Positions 11,943 through 26,700 of a stretch of DNA of 64,000 bases are shown piece by piece; within the stretch, counting starts at the first letter, position 1; the number at the start of each line of letters is the position of its first letter. Source of the DNA: Liolophura sinensis (lineage: Eukaryota; Mollusca; Polyplacophora; Chitonida; Chitonidae); NCBI RefSeq assembly GCF_032854445.1, contig NW_027017979.1, forward strand, positions 1-64,000, in the 5' to 3' direction. The translations under genes and the position numbers were made by a program. The notes beneath the pieces are model-generated. The model had not been told where the DNA came from. It worked only from the letters and a program-made list of their open reading frames with translations, and searched no databases.

Positions 11943-14900
11943 AGAGCCGTTGCTAGGCACGTGATTTTGTCGTCATTGATTATTCAACTTTCGCTACAGC
12001 CAAAAGCATTGGTCGGAGAGCGACGCGGTTTGCACCATTCGATTTCTCGTCACAAAATACGTCGGATTAGCCTCTTACCAGCAGCACTGGAACAGTTTTT
12101 CCACTTTTGCATTTTTGCCTGGTCTTTTTGTTAATTGAAATCGGCTACACTGTACTATGTACCATCGCGACTGGTCATTACTATATTTAACTTTTAACTA
12201 TAAGTTATGTTCCCTTCGGTAGCCCAGAAGACGTCAAATCTTTGGGCTAAGCCCATTTAACTCACCCAGCAATTGTCTTACTTTTTAGTCCAAGACAATC
12301 TCAATGTCTTTATCAACATGTAGAAAAACCACACCATTTCTACATCAAAAACACAAAATACCAGATACAGTCTGCTGTAAAAAGTACAATTGAACACTGA
12401 CCCACATCATTAAGGTGCCAAAAGATGCGGAATTGGGCCAGGCATCGGCAGCTGTTTAAAAAATTGCAATTTTCCCTGCTTTCCTTGGAGTAAGAGCCGT
12501 TGCTAGACACTTGATTTTGTCATCAATGATAATTCAATTGTCGCTACAGCCAAAATTATTGGTCGGGGAGCAACGCGGTTTGCACCATTCGATTTCTCGT
12601 CACAAAATACGTCGGATTAGCCTCTTACAAGCAGCACTGGAACAGTTTTTCCACTTTTGCATTTTTGCCTGGTCTTTTTGTTAATTGAAATCGGCTACAC
12701 TGTACTATGTACCATCGCGACTGGTCATTACTATTTTCAACTTTTGACTATAAGTTATGTGCCCTTCGGTAGCCCAGAAGACTTCAAATCTTTGGGCTCA
12801 GCCCATTTAACTCACCCAGCAATTGTCTTACTTCTAACTCCAAGACAATCTCAATGCCTTTATCTACGTGTAGAAAAAACCACACCATTTGTACATGAAA
12901 AAAACAAGGTACTAGATACAGTCTGCTTTAAAAAGTACAATTGAAAACTGACCCACATCATTAAGGTACCAAAGAATGCGAAATTGGGCAAGGCCTTGGC
13001 AGCTGTTTAAAAAATTGCAATTTTCCCTGGTTTCCATGGAGTAAGAGCCGTTGCTGGGCACGTGATTTTGTCATTAATGATCATTCAATTGTCGCTGCAG
13101 CCAAAAGTATTGGTTGGAGAGCGACGCAGTTTGCACCATTCGATTTCTCGTCACAAAATACGTCGGATTAGCCTCTTACCAGCAGCATTGGAACAGTTTT
13201 TCCACTTTTGCATTTTTGCCTGGTCTTTTTGTTAATTGAAATCGGCTACACTGTACTATGTACCATCGCGACTGGTCATTACTATATTCAACTTTTGACT
13301 ATAAGTTATGTGCCCTTCGGTAGCGCAGAAAACGTCAAATCCTTGGGCTAAGCCCATTTAACTCACCCAGCAATTGTCTTACTTCTAAGTCCAAGACAAT
13401 CTCAATATCTTTATCTACGTGTAGAAAAAGCACACCATTTGTACATAAAAAACACAAGGTACTAGATACAGTCTGCTGGAAAATGTACAATTGAACACTG
13501 ACCCACATCATTAAGGTACCAAAGAATGCGGAATTGGGCCAGACATCGGCAGCTGTTTTAAATTTGAAAATTAACCTGGTTTCCATGGAGTAAGAGCCGT
13601 TGCTGGACACGTGAGTTTGTCATAAATGATCATTCAATTGTCTCTACAGCCAAAAGTATTGGTCGGAGAGCAACGCGGTTTGCACCATTCGATTTCTTGT
13701 CACAAAATACGTCGGATTAGCCTCTTACCAGCAGCACTGGAACAGTTTTTTCCACTTTTGCATTTTTGCCTGGTCTTTTTGTTAATTGAAATCGGCTACA
13801 CTGTACTATGTACCATCGCGACTGGTCATTACAGTATTCGACTTTTGACTATAAGTTATGTGCCCTTCGGTAGCCCAGAAGACGTCAAATCTTTGGGCTT
13901 AGCCCATTTAACTCACCCAGCAATTGTCTTACTTCTAAGTCCAAGACAATCTCAATGTCTTTACGTGTAGAAAAACCACACCATTTCTACATAAAAAACA
14001 CAAGGTACTAGATACAGTCTTCTGTAAAATGTACAATTGAACACTGACCCACATCATTCAGGTGTCAAAAGATGCGGAATTGGGCCATTCATCGGCAGCT
14101 GTTTAAAAATTTGCAAATTTCCCTGGTTTCCATGGAGTAAGAGCCGTTGCTAGGCACGTGATTTTGTCATCAATGATCATTCAATTGTCGCTACAGCCAA
14201 AAGTATTAGTCGGAGAGCAACGCGGTTTGCACCATTCGATTTCTCGTCACAAAATACGTCGGATTAGCCTCTTACCAGCAGCACTGGAACAGTTTTTCCA
14301 CTTTTGCATTTTTGCCTGGTCTTTTTGTTAATTGAAATCGGCTACACTGTACTATGTACCATCGCGACTGGTCATTACTATATTTAACTTTTGACTATAA
14401 GTTATGTGCCCTTCGGTAGCCCAGAAGACGTCAAATCTTTGGGCTAATCCCATTTAACTCACCCAGCAATTGTCTTACTTCTAAGTCCAAGACAATCTCA
14501 ATGTCTTTATCAACATGTAGAAAAACCACACCATTTCTACATCAAAAACACAAAATACCAGATACAGTCTGCTGTAAAAAGTACAATTGAACACTCACCC
14601 ACATCATTAAGGTTCCAAAAGATGCGGAATTGGGCCAGGCATCGGCAGCTGTTTAAAAAATTGCAATTTTCCCTGCTTTCCATGGAGTAAGAGCCGTTGC
14701 TAGACACTTGATTTTGTCATCAATGATCATTCAATTGTCGCTACAGCCAAAATTATTGGTCGGAGAGCAACGCGGTTTGCACCATTCGATTTCTCGTCAC
14801 AAAATACGTCGGATTAGCCTCTTACCAGCAGCACTGGAACAGTTTTTCCACTTTTGCATTTTTGCCTGGTCTTTTTGTTAATTGAAATCGGCCTCACTGT

Positions 14901-17900
14901 ACTATGTACCATCGCGACTGGTCATTACTATTTTCAACTTTTGACTATAAGTTATGTGCCCTTCGGTAGCCCAGAAGACGTCAAATCTTTGGGCTAAGCC
15001 CATTTAACTCACCCAGCAATTGTCTTACTTCTAAGTCCAAGACAATCTCAATGTCTTTATCTATGTGTAGAAAAACCACACCATTTGTACATAAAAAACA
15101 CAAGGTACTAGATACAGTCTGCTGTAAAAAGTACAATTGAAAACTGACCCACATCAATAAGGTGGCTAAAGATGCGGAATTGGGCCAGGCATCGGCAGCT
15201 GTTTTAAAATTTGCAAATTTCCCTGGTTTCCATGGAGTAAGAGCCGTTGCTAGGCACGTGATTTTGTTATCAATGATTATTCAAATGTCGCTACAGCCAA
15301 AAGTATTGGTCGGTGAGCAACGCGGTTTGCACCATTCGATTTCTCGTCACAAAATACGTCGGATTAGTCTCTTACCAGCAGCACGTGAACAGTTTTTCCA
15401 CTTTTGCATTTTTGCCTGGTCTTTTTGTTAATTGAAATCGGCTACACTGTACTATGTACCATCGCGACTGGTCATTACTATATTCAACTTTTGACTATAA
15501 GTTATGTGCCCTTCGGTAGCCCAGAAGACGTCAAATCTTTGGGCTAAGCCCATTTAACTCACCCAGCAATTGTCTTACTTCTAAGTCCAAGACAATCTCA
15601 ATGTCTTTATCTACGTGTAGAAAAACCACACCATTTGTACATAAAAAACACAAGGTACTAGATACAGTCTGCTGTAAAAAGTACAACTGAACACTGACCC
15701 ACATCATTAAGGTTCCAAAAGATGCGGAATTGGGCCAGGCATCGGCAGCTGTTTAAAAAATTGCAAATTTCCCTGGTTTCCATGGAGTAAGAGCCGTTGC
15801 TAGGCACGTGATTTTGTCAACAATGATTATTAAACTTTCGCTACAGCCAAAAGCATTGGTCGGAGAGCGACGCGGTTTGCACCATTCGATTTCTCGTCAC
15901 AAAATACGTCGGATTAGCCTCTTACCAGCAGCACTGGAACAGTTTTTCCACTTTTGCATTTTTGCCAGGTCTTTTTGTTAATTGAAATCGGCTACACTGT
16001 ACTATGTACCATCGCGACTGGTCATTACTATATTCAACTTTTAACTATAAGTTATGTGCCCTTCGGTAGCCCAGAAGACGTCAAATCTTTGGGCTAAGCC
16101 CATTTAACTCACCCAGCAATTGTCTTACTTCTAAGTCCAAGACAATCTCAATGTCTTTATCTACGTGTAGAAAAACCACACCATTTGTACATAAAAACCA
16201 CAAGGTACTAGATACAGTCTGCTTTAAAAAGTACAATTGAAAACTGACCCACATCAATAAGGTGACAAAATATGCCGAATTGGGCCAGGCATCGGCAGCT
16301 GTTTTAAAATTTGCAAATTTCCCTGGTTTCCATGGAGTAAGAGCCGTTGCTAGGCACGTGATTTTGTTATTAATGATCATTCAATTGTCGCTACAGCCAA
16401 AAGTATTGGTCGGTGAGCAACGCGGTTTGCACCATTCGATTTCTCGTCACAAAATACGTCGGATTAGTCTCTTACCAGTAGCACGTGAACAGTTTTTCCA
16501 CTTTTGCATTTTTGCCTGGTCTTTTTGTTAATTGAAATCGGCTACACTGTACTATGTACCATCGCGACTGGTCATTACTATATTTAACTTTTGACTATAA
16601 GTTATGTGCCCTTCGGTAGCCCAGAAGACGTCAAATCTTTGGGCTAAGCCCATTTAACTCACCCAGCAATTGTGTTACTTCTAAGTCCATGACAATCTCA
16701 ATGTCTTTATCTATGTGTAGAAAAACCACACCATTTGTACATAAAAAACACAAGGTACTAGATACAGTCTTCTGTAAAAAGTACAACTGAACACTGACCC
16801 ACATCAACAAGGTGGCAAAAGATGCGGAATTGGGCCAGGCATCGGCAGCTGTTTTAAAAATTGCAAATTTCCCTGGTTTCCATGGAGTAAGAGCCGTTGC
16901 TATGCACGTGATTTTTTCATTAATGATCATTCAATTGTCGCTACAGCCAAAAGTATTGGTCGGTGAGCAACGCCGTTTGCACCATTCGATTTCTCGTCAC
17001 AAAATACGTCGGATTAGCCTCTTACAAGCAGCACTGGAACAGTTTTTCCACTTTTGCATTTTTGCCTGGTCTTTTTGTTAATTGAAATTGGCTACACTGT
17101 ACTATGTACTATCGCGACTGGTCATTACTATATTTAACTTTGACCATAAGTTATGTGCCCTTCGGTAGCCCAGAAGACGTCAAATCTTTGGGCTTAGCCC
17201 ATTTAACTCACCCAGCAATTGTCTTACTTCTAAGTCCAAGACAATCTCAATGCCTTTATCTACGTGTAGAAAAACCACACCATTTGTACATAAAAAACAC
17301 AAGGTACTAGATACAGTCTGCTGTAAAAAGTACAACTGAACACTGACCCACATCATTAAGGTTCCAAAAGATGCGGAATTGGGCCAGGCATCGGCAGCTG
17401 TTTAAAAAATTGAAAATTTCCTTGGTTTCCATGGAGTAAGAGCCGTTGCTAGGCACGTGATTTTGTTATCAATGATCATTCAACTTTTGCTACAGCCAAA
17501 AGCATTGGTCGGAGAGCGACGCGGTTTGCACCATTCGATTTCTCGTCACAAAATACGTCGGATTAGCCTCTTACCAGCAGCACTGGAACAGTTTTTCCAC
17601 TTTTGCATTTTTGCCTGGTCTTTTTGTTAATTGAAATCGGCTACACTGTACTATGTACCATCGCGACTGGTCATTACTATATTCAACTTTTAACTATAAG
17701 TTATGTGCCCTTCGGTAGCCCAGAAGACGTCAATTCTTTGGGCTAAGCCCATTTAACTCACCCAGCAATTGTCTTACTTCTAAGTCCAAGACAATCTCAT
17801 TGTCTTTATCTATGTGTAGAAAAACCACACCATTTGTACATAAAAAACACAAGGTACTAGATACAGTCTGCTTTAAAAAGTACAACTGAACACTGACCCA

Positions 17901-20900
17901 CATCATTAAGGTGCCAAAAGATGCGGAATTGGGCCAGGCATCGGCAGCTGTTTAAAAAATTGCAAATTTCCCTGGTTTCCATGGAGTAAGAGCCGTTGCT
18001 AGGCACGTGATTTTGTCATCAATGATCATTCAACTTTTGCTACAGCCAAAAGCATTGGTCGGAGAGCGACGCGGTTTGCACCATTCGATTTCTCGTCACA
18101 AAATACGTCGGATTAGCCTCTTACCAGCAGCACTGGAACAGTTCTTCCACTTTTGCATTTTTGCCTGGTCTCTTTGTTAATTGAAATCGGCTACAATGTA
18201 CTATGTACCATCGCGACTGGTCATTACTATATTCAACTTTTAACTATAAGTTATGTGCCCTTCGGTAGCCCAGAAGACGTCAAATCTTTGTGCTAAGCCC
18301 ATTTAACTCACCCAGCAATTGTCTTACTTCTAAGTCCAAGACAATCTCAATGTCTTTATCTATGTGTAGAAAAACCACACCATTTGTACATAAAAAACAC
18401 AAGGTACTAGATACAGTCTGCTGTAAAAAGTACAATTGAACACTGACCCACATCAATAAGGTGGCAAAAGATGCGGAATTGGGCCAGGCATCGGCAGCTG
18501 TTTTAAAAATTGCAAATTTCCCTGGTTTCCATGGAGTAAGAGCCGTTGCTGGGCACGTGATTTTGTCAACAATGATCATTAAACTTTCGCTACAGCCAAA
18601 AGCATTAGTTGGAAAGCGAGGCGGTTTGCACCATTCGATTTCTCGTCACAAAATACGTCGGATTAGCCTCTTACCAGCAGCACTGGAACAGTTTTTCCAC
18701 TTTTGCATTTTTGCCTGGTCTTTTTGTTAATTGAAATCGGCTACACTGTACTATGTACCATCGCGACTGGTCATTACTATATTTAACTTTTGACTATAAG
18801 TTATGTGCCCTTCGGTAGCCCAGAAGACGTCAAATCTTTGGGCTTAGCCCATTTAACTCACCCAGCAATTGTCTTACTTCTAAGTCCTAGACAATCTCAA
18901 TGTCTTTATCTACGTGTAGAAAAACCACACCATTTGTACATAAAAAACACAAGGTACTAGATACAGTCTGCTGTAAAAAGTACAACTGAACACTGACCCA
19001 CATCATTAAGGTTCCAAAAGATGCGGAATTGGGCCAGGCATCGGCAGCTGTTTAAAAAATTGAAAATTAACCTGGTTTCCATGGAGTATAAGCCGTTGCT
19101 AGGCACGTGATTTTGTCATTAATGATCATTCAATTGTCGCTACAGCCAAAAGTATTGGTCGGAGAGCAACGCGGTTTGCACCATTCGATATCTCGTCACA
19201 AAATACGTCGGATTAGCCTCTTACAAGCAGCACTGGAACAGTTTTTCCACTTTTGCATTTTTGCCTGGTCTTTTTGTTAATTGAAATCGGCTACACTGTA
19301 CTATGTACCATCGCGACTGGTCATTACTATATTCAACTTTTGACTATACGTTATGTGCCCTTCGGTAGCCCAGAAGACGTCAAATCTTTGGGCTAAGCCC
19401 ATTTAACTCACCCAGCAATTGTCTTACTTCTAAGTCCAAGACAGTCTCAATGTCTTTATCTACGTGTAGAAAAACCACACCATTTGTACATAAAAAACAC
19501 AAGGTACTAGATACAGTCTGCTGTAAAAAGTACAACTGAACACTGACCCACATCATTAAGGTACCAACAGATGCGGAATTGGGCAAGGCCTTGGCAGCTG
19601 TTTAAAAAATTGCAAATTTCCCTGGTTTCCATGGAGTAAGAGCCGTTGCTAGGCACGTGATTTTGTCATTAATGATCATTCAATTGTCGCTACAGCCAAA
19701 AGTATTGGTCGGTGAGCAACGCGGTTTGCACCATTCGATTTCTCGTCACAAAATACGTCGGATTAGCCTCTTACCAGCAGCACTGGAACAGTTTTTCCAC
19801 TTTTGCATTTTTGCCTGGTCTTTTTGTTAATTGAAATCGGCTACACTGTACTATGTACCATAGCGACTGGTCATTACTATATTTAACTTTTGACTATAAG
19901 TTATGTGCCCTTCGGTAGCCCAGAAGACGTCAAATCTTTGGGCTTAGCCCATTTAGCTCACCCAGCAATTGTCTTACTTCTAAGTCCAAGACAATCTCAA
20001 TGCCTTTATCTGCGTGTAAAATAACCACACCATTTGTACATAAAAAACACAAGGTACTAGATACAGTCTGCTTTAAAAAGTACAACTGAACACTGACCCA
20101 CATCATTAAGGTTCCAAAAGATGCGGAATTGGGCCAGGCATCGGCAGCTGTTTAAAAAATTGCAAATTTCCCTGGTTTCCATGGAGTAAGAGCCGTTGCT
20201 AGGCAAGTGATTTTGTTATCAATGATCATTCAACTTTCGCTACAGCCAAAAGCATTGGTCGGAGAGCGACGCGGTTTGCACCATTCGATTTCTCGTTACA
20301 AAATACGTCGGATTAGCCTCTTACCAGCAGCACTGAACAGTTTTTCCACTTTTGCATTTTTGCCTGGTCTTTTTGTTAATTGAAATCGGCTACACTGTAC
20401 TATGTACCATCGCGACTGGTCATTACTATATTCAACTTTTAACTATAAGTTATGTGCCCTTCGGTAGCCCAGAAGACGTGAAATCTTTGGGCTTAGCCCA
20501 TTTAACTCACCCAGCAATTGTCTTACTTCTAAGTCCAAGACAATCTCAGTGTCTTTATCTATGTGTAGAAAAACCACACCATTTGTACATAAAAAACACA
20601 AGGTACTAGATACAGTCTGCTGTAAAAAGTACAACTGAACACTGACCCACATCAATAAGGTGGCAAAAGATGCGGAATTGGGCCAGGCATCGGCAGCTGT
20701 TTTAAAAATTGCAAATTTCCCTGGTTTCCATGGAGTAAGAGCCGTTGCTAGGCACGTGATTTTGTCATTAATGATCATTCAATTGTCGCTACAGCCAAAA
20801 GTATTGGTCGGTGAGCAACGCGGTTTGCACCATTCGATTTCTCGTCACAAAATACGTCGGATTAGCCTCTTACAAGCAGCAAGTGAACAGTTTTTCCACT

Positions 20901-21129
20901 TTCGCATTTTTGCCTGGTCTTTTTGTTAATTGAAATCGGCTACACTGTACTATGTACCATCGCGACTGGTCATTACTATATTTAACTTTTGACTATAAGT
21001 TATGTGCCCTTCGGTAGCCCAGAAGACGTCAAATCTTTGGGCTTAGCCCATTTAACTCACCCAGCAATTGTCTTACTTCTAAGTCCAAGACAATCTCAAT
21101 GTCTTTATCTACATGTAGAAAAACCACAC
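11943..21129. repeat. Irregular subfamily A monomers with mixed a-e types
   Basis: Full-length units at 549-550 bp spacing with no clean HOR. Type c (CTAGACACTTGAT) is at 12493 and 14690, and type d (TTGGTTGGAGAGCGACGC) at 13044. A units with TCAACATGTAG and ACACAAAATACCAG occur near 12.31 and 14.51 kb and match a unit near 0.93 kb. From 15 to 21 kb, a-like units (GAGCGACGCGG: 15790, 17439, 17989, 20189) are interspersed irregularly with b-like units (GTCGGTGAGCAACG: 15240, 16340, 16890, 19639, 20738). The marker is altered at 19089 (GAGTATAAGCC). This looks like an older HOR landscape reshuffled by unequal exchange. No genes are seen. Confidence 0.8.
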
Positions 21130-23385
21130 CATTTGTACATAAAAAACACAAGGTACTAGATACAGTCTGCTGTAAAAAGTACAACTGAACACTGACCCAC
21201 ATCATTAAGGTTCCAAAAGATGCGGAATTGGGCCAGGCATCGGCAGCTGTTTAAAAAAATTGAAAATTAACCTGGTTTCCATGGAGTAAGAGCCGTTGCT
21301 AGGCACGTGATTTTGTCATTAATGATCATTCAATTGTCGCTACAGCCAAAAGTATTGGTCGGTGAGCAACGCGGTTTTTCACCATTCGATATCTCGTCAC
21401 AAAATACGTCGGATTAGCCTCTTACAAGCAGCACTGGAACAGTTTTTTCCACTTTTGCATTTTTGCCTGGTCTTTTTGTTAATTCAAATCGGCTACACTG
21501 TACTATGTACCATCGCGACTGGTCATTACAATATTCAACTTTTGACTATACGTTATGTGCCCTTCGGTAGCCCAGAAGACGTCAAATCTTTGGGCTAAGC
21601 CCATTTAACTCACCCAGCAATTGTCTTACTTCTAAGTCCAAGACAATCTCAATGTCTTTATCTACGTGTAGAAAAACCACACCATTTGTACATAAAAAAC
21701 TCAAGGTACTAGATACAGTCTGCTGTAAAAAGTACAATTGAACACTGACCCACATCATTAAGGTACCAACAGACGCGGAATTGGGAAAGGCCTTGGCAGC
21801 TGTTTAAAAAATTGCAAATTTCCCTGGTTTCCATGGAGTAAGAGCCGTTGCTAGGCACGTGATTTTGTCATCATTGATCATTCAATTGTCGCTACAGCCA
21901 AAAGCATTGGTCGGAGAGCAACGCGGTTTTCACCATTCGATTTCTCGTCACAAAATACGTCGGATTAGCCTCTTACCAGCAGCACTGGAACAGTTTTTTC
22001 CACTTTTGCATTTTTGCCTGGTCTTTTTGTTAATTGAAATCGGCTACACTGTACTATGTACCATCGCGACTGGTCATTACTATTTTCAACTCTTGACTAT
22101 AAGTTATGTGCCCTTCGGTAGCCCAGAAGACGTCAAATCTTTGGGCTAAGCCCATTTAACTCACCCAGCAATTGTCTTACTTCTAAGTCCAAGACAATCT
22201 CAATGTCTTTATCTATGTGTAGAAAAAACCACACCATTTGTACATAAAAAACACAAGGTACTAGATACAGTCTGCTGTAAAAAGTACAACTGAACACTGA
22301 CCCACATCATTAAGGTTCCAAAAGATGCGGAATTGGGCCAGGCATCGGCAGCTGTTTAAAAAATTGAAAATTAACCTGGTTTCCATGGAGTAAGAGCCGT
22401 TGCTAGGCACGTGATTTTGTCATTAATGATCATTCAATTGTCGCTACAGCCAAAAGTATTGGTCGGTGAGCAACGCGGTTTTCACCATTCGATATCTCGT
22501 CACAAAATACGTCGGATTAGCCTCTTACAAGCAGCACTGGAACAGTTTTTCCACTTTTGCATTTTTGCCTGGTCTTTTTGTTAATTCAAATCGGCTACAC
22601 TGTACTATGTACCATCGCGACTGGTCATTACAATATTCAACTTTTGACTATACGTTATGTGCCCTTCGGTAGCCCAGAAGACGTCAAATCTTTGGGCTAA
22701 GCCCATTTAACTCACCCAGCAATTGTCTTACTTCTAAGTCCAAGACAATCTCAATGTCTTTATCTACGTGTAGAAAAACCACACCATTTGTACATAAAAA
22801 ACCTAAGGTACTAGATACAGTCTGCTGTAAAATATACAATTGAACACTGACCCACATCATTAAGGTACCAACAGATGCGTAATTGGGAAAGGCCTTGGCA
22901 GCTGTTTAAAAAATTGCAAATTTCCCTGGTTTCCATGGAGTAAGAGCCGTTGCTAGGCACGTGATTTTGTCATCATTGATCATTCAATTGTCGCTACAGC
23001 CAAAAGCATTGGTCGGAGAGCAACGCGGTTTTCACCATTCGATTTCTCGTCACAAAATACGTCGGATTAGCCTCTTACCAGCAGCACTGGAACAGTTTTT
23101 CCACTTTTGCATTTTTGCCTGGTCTTTTTGTTAATTGAAATCGGCTACACTGTACTATGTACCATCGCGACTGGTCATTACTATTTTCAACTCTTGACTA
23201 TAAGTTATGTGCCCTTCGGTAGCCCAGAAGACGTCAAATCTTTGGGCTAAGCCCATTTAACTCACCCAGCAATTGTCTTACTTCTAAGTCCAAGACAATC
23301 TCAATGTCTTTATCTATGTGTAGAAAAACCACACCATTTGTACATAAAAACACAAGGTACTAGATACAATCTGCTGTAAAAAGTA
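21130..23385. repeat. Tandem duplication of a 1.1-kb monomer pair
   Basis: Two consecutive dimers have a shift of about 1,102 bp. The first monomer of each (21289, 22393) has AAAATTAACCTGG, CACCATTCGATATCTCG, TTACAAGCAGC, TTAATTCAAATCGG, TTACAATATTC and CTATACGTTATG. The second (21841, 22943) has GGGAAAGGCCTTGGCAGC just upstream, TCATCATTGATCATTC, GCGGTTTTCACC and CAACTCTTGAC. Identity begins near 21.13/22.23 kb and ends near 22.29/23.39 kb, where AAGGTTCCAAAAG and AAGGTACCAACAG diverge. Related dimers with the same markers reappear near 24.6-26 kb and 33.9-34.9 kb. Confidence 0.82.
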
Positions 23386-25690
23386 CAATTGAACACTGAC
23401 CCACATCATTAAGGTACCAACAGATGCGGAATTGGGCAAGGCCTTGGCAGCTGTTTAAAAAATTGTAAATTTCCCTGGTTTCCATGGAGTAAGAGCCGTT
23501 GCTAGGCACATGATTTTGTCATCAATGGTCATTCAATTGTCGCTACAGCCAAAAGCATTGGTCGGAGAGCAACGCGGTTTTCACCATTCGATTTCTCGTC
23601 ACAAAATACGTCGGATTAGCCTCTTACCAGCAGCACTGGAACAGTTTTTCCACTTTTCCATTTTTGCCTGGACTTTTTCTTAATTAAAATCAGCTACACT
23701 GTACTATGTACCATCGCGACTGGTCATTACAATATTCAACTTTTGACTATAAGTTATATGCCCTCCGGTAGCCCAGAAGACGTAAAATCTTTGGGCTAAG
23801 CCCTTTAAACTCATCCAGGCAATTGTCTTACTTCTAAGTCCAAGACAATCTCAATGTCTTTATCTATGTGTAGAAAAACCACACCATTTGTACATAAAAA
23901 ACACAAGGTACTAGATACAGTCTGCTTTAAAAAGTACAACTGAACACTGACCCACATCATTAAGGTACCAAAAGATGCGGAATTGGGCCAGTCATCGGCA
24001 GCTGTTTAAAAATTGAAAATTAACCTGGTTTCCATGGAGTAAGAGCCGTTGCTGGGCACGTGATGGTGTCACCAATGATTATTCAATTGTCGCTACAGCC
24101 AAAAGTATTGGTCGGAGAGCAACGCGGTTTGCACCATTCGATTTGTCATCACAAAATACGTCGGATTAGCCTCTTACCAGCAGCACTGGAACAGTTTTTC
24201 TACTTTTGCATTTTTGCCTGGTGTTTTTGTTAATTGAAATCGGCTACACTGTACTATGTACCATCGCGACTGGTCATTACTATATTCTACTTTTGACCAT
24301 AAGTTATGTGCCCTTCGGTAGCCCAGAAGACGTCAAATCTTTGGGCTAAGCCCATTTAACTCTGCCAGCAATTGTCTTACTTCTAAGTCCAAGACAATCT
24401 CAATGTCTTTATCTACGTGTAGAAAAACCACACCATTTGTACATAAAAAAACACTAGGTAAGAGATAGTCTGCTGTAAAAAGTACAACTGAACACTGACC
24501 CACATCATTAAGGTTCCAAAAGATGCGGAATTGGGCCAGGCATCGGCAGCTGTTTAAAAAATTGAAAATTAACCTGGTTTCCATGGAGTAAGAGCCGTTG
24601 CTAGGCAAGTGATTTTGTCATTAATGATCATTCAATTGTCGCTACAGCCAAAAGTATTGGTCGGAGAGCAACGCAGTTTGCACCATTCGATATCTCGTCA
24701 CAAAATACGTCGGATTAGCCTCTTACAAGCAGCACTGGAACAGTTTTTCCACTTTTGCATTTTTGCCTGGTCTTTTTGTTAATAGAAATCGGGCTACACT
24801 GTACTATGTTCCATCGCGACTGGTCATTACTATTTTCAACTTTTGACTATACGTTATGTGCCCTTCGGTAGCCAGAAGACGTCAAATCTTTGGGCTAAGC
24901 CCATTTAACTCACCCAGCAATTCTCTTAGTTCTAAGTCCAAGACAATCTTAATGTTTTTATCTACGTGTAGAAAAACACACCATTTGTACATAAAAAACA
25001 CAAGGTACTAGATACAGTCTGCTGTAAAAAGTACAATTGAACACTGACCCACATCATTAAGGTACCAACAGATGCGGAATTGGGCAAGGCCTTGGCAGCT
25101 GTTGAAAATTGCAAATTTCCCTGGTTTCCATGGAGTAAGACCCGTTGCTAGGCACGTGATTTTTGTCATCATTGATCATTCAATTGTTCGCTACAGCCAA
25201 AAGTGTTGGTCGGAGAGCAACGCGGTTTGCACCATTCGATTTCTCGTCACAAAATACGTCGGATTAGCCTCTTACCAGCAGCACTGGAACAGTTTTTCCA
25301 CTTTTGCATTTTTGCCTGGTCCTTTTTGTTAATTGAAATCGGCTACACTGTACTATGTACCCATCGCGACTGGTCATTACTATATTCAACTCTTGACTAT
25401 AAGTTACGTGCCCTTCGGTAGCTCAGAAGACGTCAATCTTTGGGCTAAGCCCATTTAACTCACCCAGCAATTGTCTTACTTCTAGTCCAAGACAATCTCA
25501 ATGTCTTTATCTACGTGTAGAAAAAACCACACCATTTGTACATAAAAAACACAAGGTACTAAATACAGTCTGCTGTAAAAAGTACAACTGAACACTGACC
25601 CACATCATTAAGAATCCAAAAGATGCGGAATTGGGCCAGGCATCGGCAGCTGTTTAAAAAATTGAAAATTAACCTGGTTTCCATGGAGTA
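23386..25690. repeat. Subfamily A monomers with many one-base indels
   Basis: Phase markers at 23492, 24042, 24591 and 25138 (here altered to AGACCCGTTGCT). The 24591/25138 pair is a diverged copy of the 21.1-23.4 kb dimer type. Between 24.79 and 25.58 kb there is an unusual density of one-base insertions or deletions in otherwise conserved strings: ATCGGGCTAC, GGTAGCCAGAAG, GTGATTTTTGTC, ATTGTTCGC, GGTCCTTTTTG, GTACCCATCG, ACGTCAATCTTT, TTCTAGTCC. No other features are seen. Confidence 0.8.
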
Positions 25691-26700
25691 AGAGCCGTTG
25701 CTAGGCAAGTGATTTTGTCATTAATGATCAATCAATTGTCGCTACAGCCAAAAGTATTGGTCGGAGAGCAACGCGGTTTGCACCATTCAATATCTCGTCA
25801 CAAAATACGTCGGATTAGCCTCTTACAAGCAGCACTTCCAACAGTTTTTTCCACTTTTGCATTTTTGCCTGGTCTTTTTGTTAATTGAAATCGGCTACAC
25901 TGTACTATGTACCATCGCGACTGGTCATTACTATATTCAACTTTTAACTATAAGTTATGTGCCCTTCGGTAGCCCAGAAGACGTCAAATCTTTGGGCTAA
26001 GCCCATTTAACTCACCCAGCAATTGTCTTACTTCTAAGTCCAAGACAATCTCAATGTCTTTATCTATGTGTAGGAAAAACCACACCATTTGTATATAAAA
26101 AACACAAGGTACTAGATACAGTCTGCTGTAAAAAGTACAATTGAACACTGACCCACATCATTAAGGTACCAACGGATGCGGAATTGGGCCAGGCATCGGC
26201 AGCTGTTTAAAAAATTGCAAATTTCCCTGGTTTCCCATGGAGTAAGAGCCGTTGCTAGGCACGTGATTTTGTCATCATTGATCATTCAATTGTCGCTACA
26301 GCCAAAAGCATTGGTCGAAGAGCAACGCGGTTTTCACCATTCGATTTCTCGTCACAAAATACGTCGGATTAGCCTCTTACCAGCAGCACTGAACAGTTTT
26401 TCCACTTTTGCATTTTTCCCTGGTCTTTTTCTTAATTGAAATCGGCTACACTGTACTATGTACCATTGCGACTGGTCATTACAATATTCAACTTTTGACT
26501 ATAAGTTATATGCCCTTCGGGTAGCCCAGAAGATGTAAAATCTTTGGGCTAAGCCCTTTAAACTCACCCAGCAATTGTCTTACTTCTAAGTCCAAGACAA
26601 TCTCAATGTCTTTATCTATGTGTAGAAAAACCAGACCATTTGTACATCAAAAACACAAGGTACTAGATACAGTCTGCTGTAAAAAAGTACAGCTGAACAC
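24785..26700. other. Cluster of one-base indels, possible sequencing error
   Basis: Indels against the family consensus are dense at 24.79-25.58 kb and continue at 26.07-26.70 kb: GTAGGAAAAACC, TTTCCCATGGAG, GCACTGAACAG, TTCGGGTAGCC, GTAAAAAAGTAC, CAATAAGTGCC. Most are homopolymer or single-letter changes, the usual residual error of noisy long reads. Neighbouring monomers have few such changes. Confidence 0.55.
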
